Positions 1 to 8,823 of a stretch of 64,000 bases of DNA are shown here, piece after piece. Source of the DNA: Candidatus Methylomicrobium oryzae (lineage in GTDB: Bacteria > Pseudomonadota > Gammaproteobacteria > Methylococcales > Methylomonadaceae). Each line of letters opens with the position of its first letter. Within the stretch, counting starts at the first letter, position 1. The translations under genes were made by a program, and so were the position numbers. The notes under the pieces were generated by a model. It was not told where the DNA came from. It ran no database searches and saw only the letters and a list, made by a program, of their open reading frames with translations. Location of the stretch: assembly GCF_016745425.1 (NCBI RefSeq), contig NZ_JAERVK010000006.1, forward strand, positions 62,001 to 126,000, written 5' to 3'.

Positions 1-316
1 AAAACACGAACAAATCCAATTGCCTATGCGGTACGATTCAGTTGGCAATTAAAGCGGCTTGCGTATCAAGCAGGTGTGTGCGCCGTAAAAAATCGACAGT
101 TATAATTTCCCTGACTTTATTTTAAGGGCCGCCTAAAAAAGCAACTCGTTCAGAATCGTCCGTATTCTATGACTTAAAGTATCCTGCAACAATTCCGGCC
201 AATTATTTCTATCCAAAATAAATAGAGGGAGTTTGAGAGTGATCTCTTACGAAATATCGTGACTTGAAACCACCGTTGCAGTAAGTTCTTACCGTCTCCT
301 TCAACTCGCCTATACA
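1..316. other. Non-coding stretch upstream of the sigma-54 activator
   Basis: No convincing gene is seen. A weak hairpin is possible near positions 18-52 (AATTGCC pairing with GGCAATT across a 19-base loop). A TATAAT-like hexamer sits at 101-106 but has no matching -35 element at the usual spacing. The bases just before the ATG at 317 carry no clear ribosome binding site. The left window edge may cut off an upstream gene or its control region. Confidence 0.4.
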
Positions 317-2128
317 ATGAAAGAATATTCTTCATCGCAAAATTTATCGGCAGAGCATTTACTCCAGCACCTGCCCGTATCGGCTTTCGTGCTGAACTCC
401 CAGCATCAGGTCGTGATCTGGAACAAGGCCTGCGAGCAACTGACCGGCCTAAAAGCGGAAGAAATGACAGGCAGCGATCGGCATTGGCAGGGCTTTTATA
501 CCGAAAAACGCCCCTGTCTGGCGGACTTGCTGCTCGACGATAGTCTCGGCGACGTCAAGGGACTGTATGAATGGGCCGGCGCCCCCGCATCCCGGACCGA
601 TATTTACCATACCGAAAACTGGTGCCCGATGCCTGACGGACGCCGGCTGTATCTGGTGATCGATGCCTGCGCGATTCATGACGAAAACGGCGAAGTCGTG
701 GCAGTCGTCGAAACCCAGCGCGACCGCACCGAGCAGCGCCTGATGATGCAGGCGCTCGGCGAAAGCGAACAACGGATTTCATCGATTCTCGGTTCGGCGA
801 TGGACGCGATTGTGACGGTCGACGAACGCCACAATATCACTTTATTCAATGCGGCGGCCGCGCGCATCTTTCGCTGCGCCGCCGACTTCGCGATCGGTCA
901 GCCGTTCGAGCGCTTTATCGCCCCGCGGTGCAACCCATTATTCAAACAATTCATCGCTTTCGACAGCGCCACTAAAACGCCCGCCTGGGTACCGGAAGGG
1001 CTCAGTGCCCGCCGCGCGGACGGTGAGGAATTTCCGATCGAAGCGACCTTTTCGCCGCTGGAAGCCGGCGGTCAAAAACTCTTTACGATCATCCTGCGCG
1101 ACGTCAACGACCGCCGCCTTGCCGAACAGAAATTGGAACGGCTGCAGCAGGAAAAAGGCTATCTGCAGGAAGTGATCAACGACGAGCACAATCCGGGCGA
1201 TTTCATCAGCGGTTCCAAGGTGATGCGGACCGTGATGGAACAGGTCAGGATGGTCGCCCGCACCGATACCCCGGTGCTGCTGCTCGGCGAAACCGGTACC
1301 GGCAAGGAACTCCTGGCGCGGGCGATCCACGAATACAGTAGCCGCAACGCGGCAATCCTGGTCAAGGTCAACTGCGCAGCGCTCCCTGCCGAGCTGATCG
1401 AAAGCGAACTGTTCGGCCATGAAAAAGGCGCCTTCACCGGCGCGATTCAACAGCGCAAAGGCCGCTTCGAACTGGCCGACGGCGGCACGCTGTTCCTGGA
1501 CGAGGTGGGCGAACTGTCCCAGCCGGCACAGGCCAAACTGCTCCGGGTGCTGCAGGAACAGGAGTTCGAGCGCGTGGGCGGCAGCGAGTCGATCCGGGTA
1601 GACGTACGGATCATCGCGGCCACGAACCGCAATTTGCCCGAAGAGATCGCGGCGGGCCGATTCCGAGCCGACCTCTATTACCGGCTGAACGTGTTCCCGG
1701 TCGAAGTACCGGCGCTACGGCAGCGGAGCGCAGATATTCCGCTGCTCGCGCGTTTTTTCCTGACCAAATATGCGAAAAAATTCGGCAAGCATTTCGACGA
1801 CATCGAGCCTGCCGGCCTTGACCAGTTAAAATGCTACGTCTGGCCCGGCAATGTCCGCGAATTGCAGAACGTGATCGAGCGGGCGGTGATTCTGTCGCGG
1901 GGCTCGCTGCTGGAAATCCCCCCTTTGCAGCCTTCTCGAGACAAGAGCCCTCCCCTGCCAATAAAACCGCAAACGCTCGAATCACTGGAGAAAGAACATA
2001 TCCTGCGCACATTGAAAGAAACCGGCTGGGTAATTTCCGGCCCGAAAGGAGCCGCCGCGATTCTCGGCATAAATCCGAATACCTTGCGCTCCCGAATGCT
2101 AAAACTAGGAATTTCCCGAACCGACTGA
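317..2128 (+). CDS. Sigma-54-dependent transcriptional activator with two PAS domains
   Basis: A 603-residue bacterial enhancer-binding protein that should remodel RNA polymerase holding sigma-54 at -24/-12 promoters. Two PAS-type sensor segments occupy about residues 13-140 and 150-270, followed by a short coiled coil (about 266-288). The AAA+ domain (about 295-530) has Walker A GETGTGKE at 324-331, the sigma-54 contact loop GAFTGA at 371-376 and Walker B TLFLDE at 391-396. A Fis-type helix-turn-helix closes the protein (about 558-600). There is no response-receiver domain, so the signal is probably sensed directly by the PAS domains; no ligand can be deduced. No sigma-54 promoter was recognised in the window, so the target is unknown. 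The start lacks a strong ribosome binding site, but the PAS similarity begins close to it. Confidence 0.93.
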   Translation: MKEYSSSQNLSAEHLLQHLPVSAFVLNSQHQVVIWNKACEQLTGLKAEEMTGSDRHWQGFYTEKRPCLADLLLDDSLGDVKGLYEWAGAPASRTDIYHTENWCPMPDGRRLYLVIDACAIHDENGEVVAVVETQRDRTEQRLMMQALGESEQRISSILGSAMDAIVTVDERHNITLFNAAAARIFRCAADFAIGQPFERFIAPRCNPLFKQFIAFDSATKTPAWVPEGLSARRADGEEFPIEATFSPLEAGGQKLFTIILRDVNDRRLAEQKLERLQQEKGYLQEVINDEHNPGDFISGSKVMRTVMEQVRMVARTDTPVLLLGETGTGKELLARAIHEYSSRNAAILVKVNCAALPAELIESELFGHEKGAFTGAIQQRKGRFELADGGTLFLDEVGELSQPAQAKLLRVLQEQEFERVGGSESIRVDVRIIAATNRNLPEEIAAGRFRADLYYRLNVFPVEVPALRQRSADIPLLARFFLTKYAKKFGKHFDDIEPAGLDQLKCYVWPGNVRELQNVIERAVILSRGSLLEIPPLQPSRDKSPPLPIKPQTLESLEKEHILRTLKETGWVISGPKGAAAILGINPNTLRSRMLKLGISRTD

Positions 2129-2129
2129 C

Positions 2130-2150
2130 GTAGGGTACGCTGTGCGTACC
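2130..2150 (+). repeat. REP palindrome, copy 1
   Basis: A GTAG tetranucleotide followed by a perfect 7-bp stem (GGTACGC / GCGTACC) around a TGT loop. It starts two bases after the stop of the sigma-54 activator and, with the inverted copy at 2166-2186, forms a pair just upstream of the RAYT gene. Confidence 0.9.
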
Positions 2151-2165
2151 ATTAAATGCCAATAA

Positions 2166-2186
2166 GGTACGCACAGCGTACCCTAC
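2166..2186 (-). repeat. REP palindrome, copy 2 (inverted)
   Basis: The same unit as at 2130-2150 in opposite orientation, so its GTAG head reads on the minus strand. The two copies are 15 bp apart, the head-to-tail inverted layout typical of BIME pairs. It ends 24 bp before the RAYT start codon. Confidence 0.9.
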
Positions 2187-2210
2187 TTAACTCATCTCTT
2201 GGTGTCATTT

Positions 2211-2774
2211 ATGTCATACTTTCGACGTGCTTATGTTCCCGGCGGCTCGTTCTTCTTTACTGTGGTAACCGAAAAGCGAGCCCCGATTCTCTGCACCGAT
2301 ACCTCGCGCTCCATCCTGCGCACTGCCATTCGAGAATGCCAACGGCATTGGCCGTTTCGGATCGATGCGCTGGTTTTACTCGACGATCATCTACACGTCC
2401 TTTTGACTCTGCCGGAAGGCGACTCCCGTTATTCGGCGCGTTGGGGATGGATCAAAAAAGAATTTACCAAAGCGTATCTGGCTGCCGGCGGCAGCGAGCA
2501 AGCCCTTAGCGATTCACGGATTCGTCAAAGACGGCATGGCGTTTTCCAACGCCGGTTTTGGGAACATACGATCCGGGACGAAGACGATTATGCGCGGCAT
2601 TTCGATTATATCCACTATAACCCGGTAAAACATGGGTATGTGGAATCGGTGCAGGATTGGCCTTATTCGACTTTTCACCGCTGGGTTAAGCAGGGCGTTT
2701 ATCCGCCGCATTGGGGCAATACAGTATACGGAGTCATGGAGTTTGATGATCTGGATATTACCGCCATGGAATAA
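2211..2774 (+). CDS. REP-associated tyrosine transposase (RAYT, Y1 family)
   Basis: A 187-residue single-domain HUH nuclease of the TnpA-REP group, related to IS200/IS605 transposases. The metal-binding HLH motif is at residues 60-62 (within DDHLHVLL). The family signature RRFWEH is near 114-119, and the catalytic tyrosine is probably Y136 in HYNPVKHG. Enzymes of this group bind and nick REP hairpins that carry a GTAG head, and this gene is bracketed by two REP copies upstream and three downstream, so enzyme and substrate are together. The frame is open from a TTG at 2199, but the ATG at 2211 starts the conserved MSYFRRAYVPGG segment. The gene looks intact, so activity is plausible. Confidence 0.93.
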   Translation: MSYFRRAYVPGGSFFFTVVTEKRAPILCTDTSRSILRTAIRECQRHWPFRIDALVLLDDHLHVLLTLPEGDSRYSARWGWIKKEFTKAYLAAGGSEQALSDSRIRQRRHGVFQRRFWEHTIRDEDDYARHFDYIHYNPVKHGYVESVQDWPYSTFHRWVKQGVYPPHWGNTVYGVMEFDDLDITAME

Positions 2775-2803
2775 AGGCACGTTGCACCTCTTTAACGTTT
2801 CAT

Positions 2804-2824
2804 GGTACGCACAGCGTACCCTAC
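2804..2824 (-). repeat. REP palindrome, copy 3
   Basis: Same 21-bp unit as upstream of the RAYT gene (ACA loop on the plus strand), 29 bp after the RAYT stop codon. It is paired with the inverted copy at 2840-2860. Confidence 0.9.
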
Positions 2825-2839
2825 GACTGATATTGTGCC

Positions 2840-2860
2840 GTAGGGTACGCTGTGCGTACC
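2840..2860 (+). repeat. REP palindrome, copy 4
   Basis: GTAG head and perfect 7-bp stem, inverted relative to copy 3 with a 15-bp spacer. This is the same geometry as the pair upstream of the RAYT gene. Confidence 0.9.
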
Positions 2861-2908
2861 TTTTTTCATAAATTTATATTCCGGAAGAACACGAAAAACT
2901 AAAAAAAC

Positions 2909-2929
2909 GGTACGCGCAGCGTACCCTAC
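2909..2929 (-). repeat. REP palindrome, copy 5 (GCA-loop variant)
   Basis: Same stem and GTAG head (minus strand), but the plus-strand loop is GCA instead of ACA. The same variant recurs at 29819-29839, so two sub-types of the repeat coexist. Confidence 0.88.
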
Positions 2930-3137
2930 AATGGAATCACGATAATGGAATCACGATATTTCGTTAAATTTACGATATTTAGCGAAACCGTAATTTTTAT
3001 AGCCTTCGCTCTTCTCCCGAATTCTTCATTAAACTACTGATTTAAATATACTTAACAAGGATTTTTTCATTTCCGGCATGGCTCTTGCTGTACTACGGAT
3101 AATCTCACCTCGAGGTGATTTCCGAAAATACCAAACC

Positions 3138-4790
3138 ATGACCGAAAACGATAACACCGCCCGGGCCGCCTGGGCGACCTTGACTCACGACAGCCTCACC
3201 AGCGCTGAAACAAACGAACGCGCCCTGACCCGAACGCAATTTTTCTTCCTGAACGTCGCCCTGCTGCTCGGCAATATCCTGGTGCTGTTCAATACCGGCG
3301 CTTTTGCCTCGATCAGCCTGCATGCAACCGGCGGTCTCGGCGTCAGCCCGAGCCATGCCGGCTGGATGCAAAGCTATTATTTCGTCAGTCTGGCCTTGGC
3401 TCTGCCGGTCAGTTCCTCGCTGTCGGCCGCTGTCGGCGAAGTCCGCCTTTATCTGGCAGCGATGGCCGGGGTGGCGCTGGCTTCGCTGCTCTGCGCCGCG
3501 ACTTCCGACCTGTCCTGGTTTTTAACCGGGCGGGCGCTGCAAGGCTTTTTCGGAGGACTGACCATTCCGCTGTCGCAGACACTGCTGATGCGCGAGTATC
3601 CTGAATCGGCCAAGTCTTTCGCAGTCTCGCTGTGGAGTATTGCCGCGCTGAGCCCGTTTACGCTGGGGCCTGCGGCCGGCGGCTGGATCGCGGACCAATG
3701 GGGATGGCGCTGGCTGTTCTACCTGAACATCCCCCTGCCCTTGTTGTCTTCGACTCTGGTCTGGGCCTTGTTGTTCGACCGGCACGCGCCTGGGCGGAAA
3801 AAGCCGTTCGACAAGACCGGCTTTCTGCTGCTGGCCGCCGCGCTGTTCTGCCTGCAGACCGTACTGAACCAGGGACAGGACGCCGACTGGTTCAACTCGC
3901 CCGGATTGATCGCTACCGCGCTGGCGGGCACGGCAATGCTGGGTTATTTCATCGTTTGGGAACTGGCGGAACGCTCGCCGCTGCTCGACTTGCGCTTGTT
4001 CAGCCAGCGCAATTTCGCGATCGGCAGCCTGCTGCTGAGCCTCGGCTTCATGATCATGTACGGCTTGCTGTCGGTGCTGCTGGTGCGTTTGCAGACAGTC
4101 GCCGGCTACACCTCGTTTCTGGCCGGCAGCGTGCTGCTGCCTTTAGTGTTCCTGGCCAAACCGATGGCGAGCGTCATGCACCGGATCGTGCACTGTTTCG
4201 ACGCCCGCCTACTGGTCTGCATCAACATGCTGCTGTTCGCGCTGTTTTGCGGCTGGACCAGCCGGTACGACTTCTTCGGCCGCGGCGGCTGGTTTACTCA
4301 GCCGTTATGGACGCAGGTACTGGAAGGCTTCTGCCTGGGCGGCCTGTTCGTACCGTTGACCACGTTGTTCCTTTCCGGATTGGCGCCGAAACGGCAAACC
4401 CAAGCCGTCGAACTGGGCGGCCTGCTGCGGGTAATGGGCGGCAGCATAGCCTCCCCCTTATTCGGCGTATTCTGGGAACGGCGTACCGCCTTCCATCAAA
4501 GCCGCCTGATCGAAAGCTTTTCACTGTACGACGGCTGGTCGGCGCACACGATCGACCGCCTGCACGACGCCGGCCTGCACGGCACGTTGGCTACCGCAAG
4601 GCTTGCCGCTCTCGCCGGCCAGCATGCCTCAATCCTGGGGCTGAACGACACGTTCAGGCTGTCGGCCTGGCTCTTCGTAGGCCTTGCGGGACTGGTCTGG
4701 TTTGCCGCCCCGGTCGGACCGAGATCTGCCGTGCCCCCGAAAGAAGACAGGCGTCTGGAAGCTTTAGAAGACTTGGTAGAGGAACCGTAA
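3138..4790 (+). CDS. MFS drug efflux pump, DHA2/EmrB type
   Basis: A 550-residue inner-membrane proton-driven exporter with about 14 hydrophobic segments, the layout of the EmrB/QacA (DHA2) branch of the major facilitator superfamily. The first membrane segment begins near residue 35, and the loop after it leads into the motif around GWMQSYYFVSLALALPVSSSL. The next two genes encode an outer-membrane lipoprotein and a HlyD/EmrA adaptor, so the three should form a tripartite pump across both membranes. The frame is open from an ATG at 3078, but the 20 extra residues are not membrane-like and the ATG at 3138 (MTENDN) is preferred; neither start has a strong ribosome binding site. The substrate cannot be told. 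The outer-membrane gene begins two bases after the stop. Confidence 0.88.
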   Translation: MTENDNTARAAWATLTHDSLTSAETNERALTRTQFFFLNVALLLGNILVLFNTGAFASISLHATGGLGVSPSHAGWMQSYYFVSLALALPVSSSLSAAVGEVRLYLAAMAGVALASLLCAATSDLSWFLTGRALQGFFGGLTIPLSQTLLMREYPESAKSFAVSLWSIAALSPFTLGPAAGGWIADQWGWRWLFYLNIPLPLLSSTLVWALLFDRHAPGRKKPFDKTGFLLLAAALFCLQTVLNQGQDADWFNSPGLIATALAGTAMLGYFIVWELAERSPLLDLRLFSQRNFAIGSLLLSLGFMIMYGLLSVLLVRLQTVAGYTSFLAGSVLLPLVFLAKPMASVMHRIVHCFDARLLVCINMLLFALFCGWTSRYDFFGRGGWFTQPLWTQVLEGFCLGGLFVPLTTLFLSGLAPKRQTQAVELGGLLRVMGGSIASPLFGVFWERRTAFHQSRLIESFSLYDGWSAHTIDRLHDAGLHGTLATARLAALAGQHASILGLNDTFRLSAWLFVGLAGLVWFAAPVGPRSAVPPKEDRRLEALEDLVEEP

Positions 4791-4792
4791 CG

Positions 4793-6265
4793 ATGAGGCT
4801 GGTTAAAATCACCCTGCTCGCGGCCGCTTTCTCTTTGAACGGCTGCGCCCTGTTGCCGGAAGACGGCGTACGCGCCAAACCGATCGCACCGCCCAAACTG
4901 ACCCAAACGCTCGCCACCGATCCGCAGGCCGAGAAGATCGTACAGGAGTGGCCCCGGGCGCAATGGTGGCAGGCATTCCAAAATCCCGAACTGACCCGTC
5001 TGATCGAAACGGCACTGCGGGATAATCCCAGCCTGCGCGTGGTTTCCGCGCGCCTGACCCAGGCGGAAGCCGCCGCGGATTTTCAGGCTGCCGAAATGCT
5101 GCCGAGCATCCATGCCAGCGTCGAATTGCATCACCGCCGTTTTTCGGCTACCGATTTTTACGGCCCCAACGGCGGTAAAACCTTTACCGGCGCCTACATC
5201 GACCCCATGGTCTTCCATTATCACCTCGACCTGTGGGGCAAGGACAAAGCTGCGCTGGAGGCGGCGCTCGGCAAGGAAAAAGCGCAAGCGTCAGAGTTGG
5301 CGATGGCGCGACTGCTGCTGAGCGCCGCAATCGCCCGCAGCTATTTCAGCTTGCGCGCAACCGAGGAGGATGCCGAGCTGGCCCGGGATTTGAGCGGGAA
5401 AATCGAAGAAAAACGTCAACTGGCGGAACTGCGCTGGCAACGCGGATTAAGCAATCAGGATCCGGTTTACGCCAATCGGCAGCAACTGGAAGCGGCGCGC
5501 CAGCGGGAGACCCGCGCACGTCACGACACCCAGGTATTGCGGAACCGGCTGGCAACGCTGGCCGGGCAAGGGCCTGATTGGGGAAAATCCGTTCGAGCCG
5601 CCCGCATCGAAATCCTCGGCTACCTGCCGAAGCCGGAAACAGTGGCCTTGGGCCTGCTGGCGCATCGTCCGGACGTGGCGGCAGCGCTATGGCGGGTAGA
5701 ATCGGCCGCCCAAATGATCAAAGTCGCGAAGACCAATTTTTATCCCGACGTCGATCTGGTGGGTTTTGCCGGCCTGCGCAGCCTGAATCTGAAGGATTTG
5801 TTTCTCTCGCACGGCGCCAGCGTCGCCTACGGTATGGGACCGACCTTGACCCTGCCGATCTTCGAAGGCGGGCGCCTGGAGGCGGAATTGAAGAGCCAGG
5901 AGGCCGGTTTTGATGCCGCAGTCGAAAGCTATAACGACACCCTGCTGACCGCCGTTCAGCAGGTCGCCGACAGCTTGGCCGAATGGCGGCAGAGTTCCGA
6001 GCACGAGATGTCCGAGGCACGTGCGCTGAAAGCTGCCGAGGCCGAATCCGAGCTGGCCCGTAAGCGTTTTCAGGCAGGACTCAGCGATCGTGACGGCATG
6101 ATCGATGCCGAAACGGCACTGATCGAGCAGCGTCTGACCGCCAGCGAACTGCATAACGCCCATCTTCTGGCCGCCGTGAGCCTGATCGAAGCCCTGGGCG
6201 GCGGTTATGAAAACGGCGAAGCCGCGGCGTTGAAAAGCCGCGTTAGTTATAAGGTAGTCAAGTAG
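4793..6265 (+). CDS. Outer-membrane efflux lipoprotein (NodT/OprM-like, TolC superfamily)
   Basis: A 490-residue outer-membrane channel component. The N-terminus is a lipoprotein signal with lipobox LNGC in the first 20 residues, then a polar linker and two repeats of the outer-membrane efflux domain rich in long helices (for example around residues 70-270 and 290-470). The segment VESAAQMIKVAKTNFYPDVD is typical of the family. The frame is open far upstream (to 3632), but that part is only the shadow of the MFS gene; the ATG at 4793 directly after the MFS stop is the sensible start. It works with the flanking MFS pump and HlyD adaptor. A REP palindrome separates it from the adaptor gene. Confidence 0.9.
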   Translation: MRLVKITLLAAAFSLNGCALLPEDGVRAKPIAPPKLTQTLATDPQAEKIVQEWPRAQWWQAFQNPELTRLIETALRDNPSLRVVSARLTQAEAAADFQAAEMLPSIHASVELHHRRFSATDFYGPNGGKTFTGAYIDPMVFHYHLDLWGKDKAALEAALGKEKAQASELAMARLLLSAAIARSYFSLRATEEDAELARDLSGKIEEKRQLAELRWQRGLSNQDPVYANRQQLEAARQRETRARHDTQVLRNRLATLAGQGPDWGKSVRAARIEILGYLPKPETVALGLLAHRPDVAAALWRVESAAQMIKVAKTNFYPDVDLVGFAGLRSLNLKDLFLSHGASVAYGMGPTLTLPIFEGGRLEAELKSQEAGFDAAVESYNDTLLTAVQQVADSLAEWRQSSEHEMSEARALKAAEAESELARKRFQAGLSDRDGMIDAETALIEQRLTASELHNAHLLAAVSLIEALGGGYENGEAAALKSRVSYKVVK

Positions 6266-6282
6266 TACCGTTAGCCGCAAAA

Positions 6283-6303
6283 GGTACGCACAGCGTACCC
6301 TAC
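6283..6303 (-). repeat. REP palindrome, copy 6, inside the efflux operon
   Basis: Exact 21-bp unit of the REP family seen around the RAYT gene, 17 bp after the stop codon of the outer-membrane channel gene and upstream of the adaptor gene. A hairpin here could affect mRNA stability or transcription between the two genes. Confidence 0.88.
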
Positions 6304-6412
6304 GAGAAGCGCTCCCTCAGAGCCTGCCGGTTCCCTTCAGATAGGTTGGCTAAAACAGATTTATTACGCAAAAAGGTGCGCCCTGGATTTCTTGTCCCGA
6401 ACTCAGGTTAAG

Positions 6413-6442
6413 GTAGGGTGGACAAGCGCAGCGCATCCACCC
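6413..6442 (+). repeat. Second, longer GTAG-headed palindrome
   Basis: GTAG is followed by a stem of GGTGGA and TCCACC around a 13-base centre containing AGCGCAGCGCA. It shares the GTAG head with the main REP family but has a different stem, suggesting a second REP class. It lies 55 bp before the adaptor start codon. Confidence 0.6.
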
Positions 6443-6496
6443 TTCAAAGACTTTAACGACAAATGATTTTTTAATCGCCCAGAGAGGCAGACAGTA

Positions 6497-7723
6497 ATGA
6501 ACGATACTCAAACCGTCTTGAACAAACTCAAACCCCGCGCCGGCTTCCGTGAACGCCGGCAAAGCCGCGGCCGCCGGCTTAGGCTGGTCACGGTGACCGC
6601 ATTGGTGCTCGGACTGGCTTATCTGGCCTACTGGCGGGGTTATTCCCACCGTTTCGCGGTCACCAACGATGCCTATGTGACCGGCAATTTAACGCCGCTG
6701 AAAGCACAGACCGGAGGCACCGTGGCGGACGTGCGGGTCGATGACACCCAGTTCGTACAGCGGGGCGACGTACTGGTCCGGCTCGACGGCCTGGAGGCAG
6801 AAGTCGCGTTCGAAAAGGCGGCCGCGAACCTGGCCGACAGCGTGCGCCAGATCGAAACGCAGTTTAGCCAAGCCGAAACCCTGCGCCAGAAACTGGCCGC
6901 GAAGGAAGCCAAACTTCAGCGCAGCCGGCGTGACTTGGCCCGCTTCCATAGCGTGGCCGCCGACGGCGCGGTGTCGGCACAACAGATCGAAGACAGCGAA
7001 TTTCAGGTGCGCGAGCAGGAGGCCGACGCGCGGCAAACGCGCGCCGAACTGGAAGGCGCCGAAGCGCTGGTCCGGAATACCACTCCGGCAGACAATCCGA
7101 AAGTATTACAAACAATCGCCGCCTTCAAGCAGGCGTATTTGGACAAGGTCCGCCAGGAGATCGTCGCGCCGGTGTCGGGCTTCGTCGCCAAACGCAGCAT
7201 CCAGCCGGGCGAACAGGTGCGTCCGGAAACGCCGCTGATGGCGATCGTGCCGCTGGATTATTTATGGATCGAGGCGAACTTTCTCGAAAACGAGCTGACC
7301 CACGTGCGGCCCGGCCAACCGGTCGAAATCACGGTGGATTTGTACGGCTCCGATACCGTCTATCACGGCGAAGTGCTGGGGCTTGGAGCCGGCACCGGCA
7401 GCGTATTCGGCCTTCTCCCGCCCAATAACGCCACCGGCAACTATATCCATATCGTCGAACGGGTGCCGGTCCGAATCGGCCTGCGCGCCGATGAGCTACA
7501 GGCCAAGCCGTTGCGCCCGGGTTTGTCCGCCGTGGTCCGCATCGATACCCGCCATCCTGGCCGTTCCGTTCTGAAACCTTTGACCACAACGCCGTCAGCT
7601 TATAAAACCGAGGTTTACGACCGCCAGCTGGAAGGCGCCGAAGTGCTGATCCGCCAAATCATTGAAGCGAATCGGGTCCATAAAAGCCCAAAAGACAGCG
7701 CACCCGATACCCGGCACTCGTGA
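6497..7723 (+). CDS. HlyD/EmrA-family periplasmic adaptor
   Basis: A 408-residue membrane-fusion protein. A basic N-terminus precedes one membrane anchor (about residues 32-50, LVTVTALVLGLAYLAYW). A biotinyl-lipoyl-like half domain follows (about 60-95, LKAQTGGTVADVRVDDTQFV), then a long helical hairpin (about 96-215), the second lipoyl half (about 218-250, VSGFVAKRSIQPGEQV) and a beta-barrel domain to the end. It should bridge the MFS pump and the outer-membrane lipoprotein encoded upstream. The gene order MFS, outer-membrane channel, adaptor differs from the emrAB order but the set is complete. The gap to the upstream gene holds two REP-like palindromes. GAGAGG about 9 bases before the ATG can act as ribosome binding site. 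Confidence 0.9.
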   Translation: MNDTQTVLNKLKPRAGFRERRQSRGRRLRLVTVTALVLGLAYLAYWRGYSHRFAVTNDAYVTGNLTPLKAQTGGTVADVRVDDTQFVQRGDVLVRLDGLEAEVAFEKAAANLADSVRQIETQFSQAETLRQKLAAKEAKLQRSRRDLARFHSVAADGAVSAQQIEDSEFQVREQEADARQTRAELEGAEALVRNTTPADNPKVLQTIAAFKQAYLDKVRQEIVAPVSGFVAKRSIQPGEQVRPETPLMAIVPLDYLWIEANFLENELTHVRPGQPVEITVDLYGSDTVYHGEVLGLGAGTGSVFGLLPPNNATGNYIHIVERVPVRIGLRADELQAKPLRPGLSAVVRIDTRHPGRSVLKPLTTTPSAYKTEVYDRQLEGAEVLIRQIIEANRVHKSPKDSAPDTRHS

Positions 7724-7841
7724 AACCGTCAAACGAAGCTTTTCGATGCGAAAACGGATCATTTCCTGATATAGTCGTCAGAGCAAGCTCAACCGATTTA
7801 TATCGGGCGCACCGGCCCGACCCATTTTTAAGGAAGTTTCA

Positions 7842-8672
7842 ATGAATGCATTCGAGGAAGCCAAGGCTAAAACCGCTCAGGCTTACAATGCGGCGGCCGA
7901 CTTGTTCGACCATCCCGCCAATACCTTCTGGAACCGTTTCGGAAGCAACACGGTAGAACGCCTCAACCTGTTGCCCGGAGAACGGGTTCTGGATGTCTGC
8001 TCCGGAACCGGCGCTTCCGCATTGCCGGCGGCGATCAAAGTTGGCCCCCGCGGCAGCGTGCTCGCCGTCGACCTGGCGGATAAACTGCTGGCCGAAGCTA
8101 AAACGAAAGCGGAAGCGAAGCGCCTGAAGAACCTGGAATTCCGGGCGGGCGACATGCTCGCGCTCGGCTATCCCGACGGGCACTTCGATGCGGTGATCTG
8201 CATTTTCGGGATCTTCTTCGTGCCCGACATGGCGGCAGCGGTCGAGGAATTATGGCGGAACGTGAGGCCCGGCGGCCGGCTTGCGATTACCACTTGGGGA
8301 CCGGATTTGTTCGAACCGGCGAACAGCCTGTTCTGGCAGGCCGTGCAGAGGGAGCGCCCCGAACTTTACAAGGGCTTCAATCCGTGGGACCGCATTTCCA
8401 GTCCCGAAGGGCTCGCCGAGATGCTTGCCGAAGCCGGACTGCACAATGTCGATGTCAATATCGTTGCCGAACCCGCCGTACATCCGTTATCGAGTCCCGA
8501 GGACTGGTGGACCCTGGCGATGGGCAGCGGTTACCGGGGAACGCTCGATCAATTGGAGCCGGACCAGTTGCAGCGGGTAAAACAGGTCAATCTGGCGGAA
8601 CTGGAAACAAAATCGGTCTGCGAAATTGAAGCGAATGTGATTTATGCAGTCGCCACGAAGCCGTTGACTTGA
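7842..8672 (+). CDS. Class I SAM-dependent methyltransferase (UbiE-like)
   Basis: A 276-residue soluble enzyme with a Rossmann-type SAM site. The glycine-rich loop VLDVCSGTGASALPAA lies near residues 50-65, the acidic residue after strand 2 is in LAVDLADKLL, and the later motifs GDMLALGYPDGHFDAVICIFGIFFVPD and VRPGGRLAITTWGP follow. This is the pattern of UbiE/COQ5-like methyltransferases acting on small molecules. UbiE itself is shorter and better conserved, so the substrate is unknown. A clear AAGGAAG ribosome binding site precedes the ATG. The next gene is convergent and the pair is separated by a hairpin repeat, so this is probably a single-gene unit. Confidence 0.85.
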   Translation: MNAFEEAKAKTAQAYNAAADLFDHPANTFWNRFGSNTVERLNLLPGERVLDVCSGTGASALPAAIKVGPRGSVLAVDLADKLLAEAKTKAEAKRLKNLEFRAGDMLALGYPDGHFDAVICIFGIFFVPDMAAAVEELWRNVRPGGRLAITTWGPDLFEPANSLFWQAVQRERPELYKGFNPWDRISSPEGLAEMLAEAGLHNVDVNIVAEPAVHPLSSPEDWWTLAMGSGYRGTLDQLEPDQLQRVKQVNLAELETKSVCEIEANVIYAVATKPLT

Positions 8673-8709
8673 GTTAAGAAATTCTCATTCCGGCAGGATT
8701 CATCACGGC

Positions 8710-8790
8710 TTCCCCCTTTGAAAAAAGGGGGATTGAGGGGGATTTATTTAAAAAATCTCCCCTAACCCCTCTTTTTCAAAGAGGGGAAGT
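8710..8790. repeat. Double-hairpin CT-rich repeat, possible bidirectional terminator
   Basis: CTTCCCCCTTTGAAAAAAGGGGGA, a short spacer with GGGGGATTT, then AAATCTCCCC and a mirror-image CCCCTCTTTTTCAAAGAGGGGAAG. The two arms can fold singly or pair with each other. It lies between two convergent genes, where a terminator is expected. The same CCCTTTGAAAAAGGG core is amplified at 27821-28047. Confidence 0.65.
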
Positions 8791-8823
8791 GTTACAAATC
8801 CGCCCAGCTCTTCTGCGGATATT

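Noticed and set aside
3632-4792. Upstream extension of the outer-membrane channel frame
   Set aside because: Overlaps the whole second half of the MFS gene out of frame; the lipoprotein signal starting at 4793 marks the true beginning.
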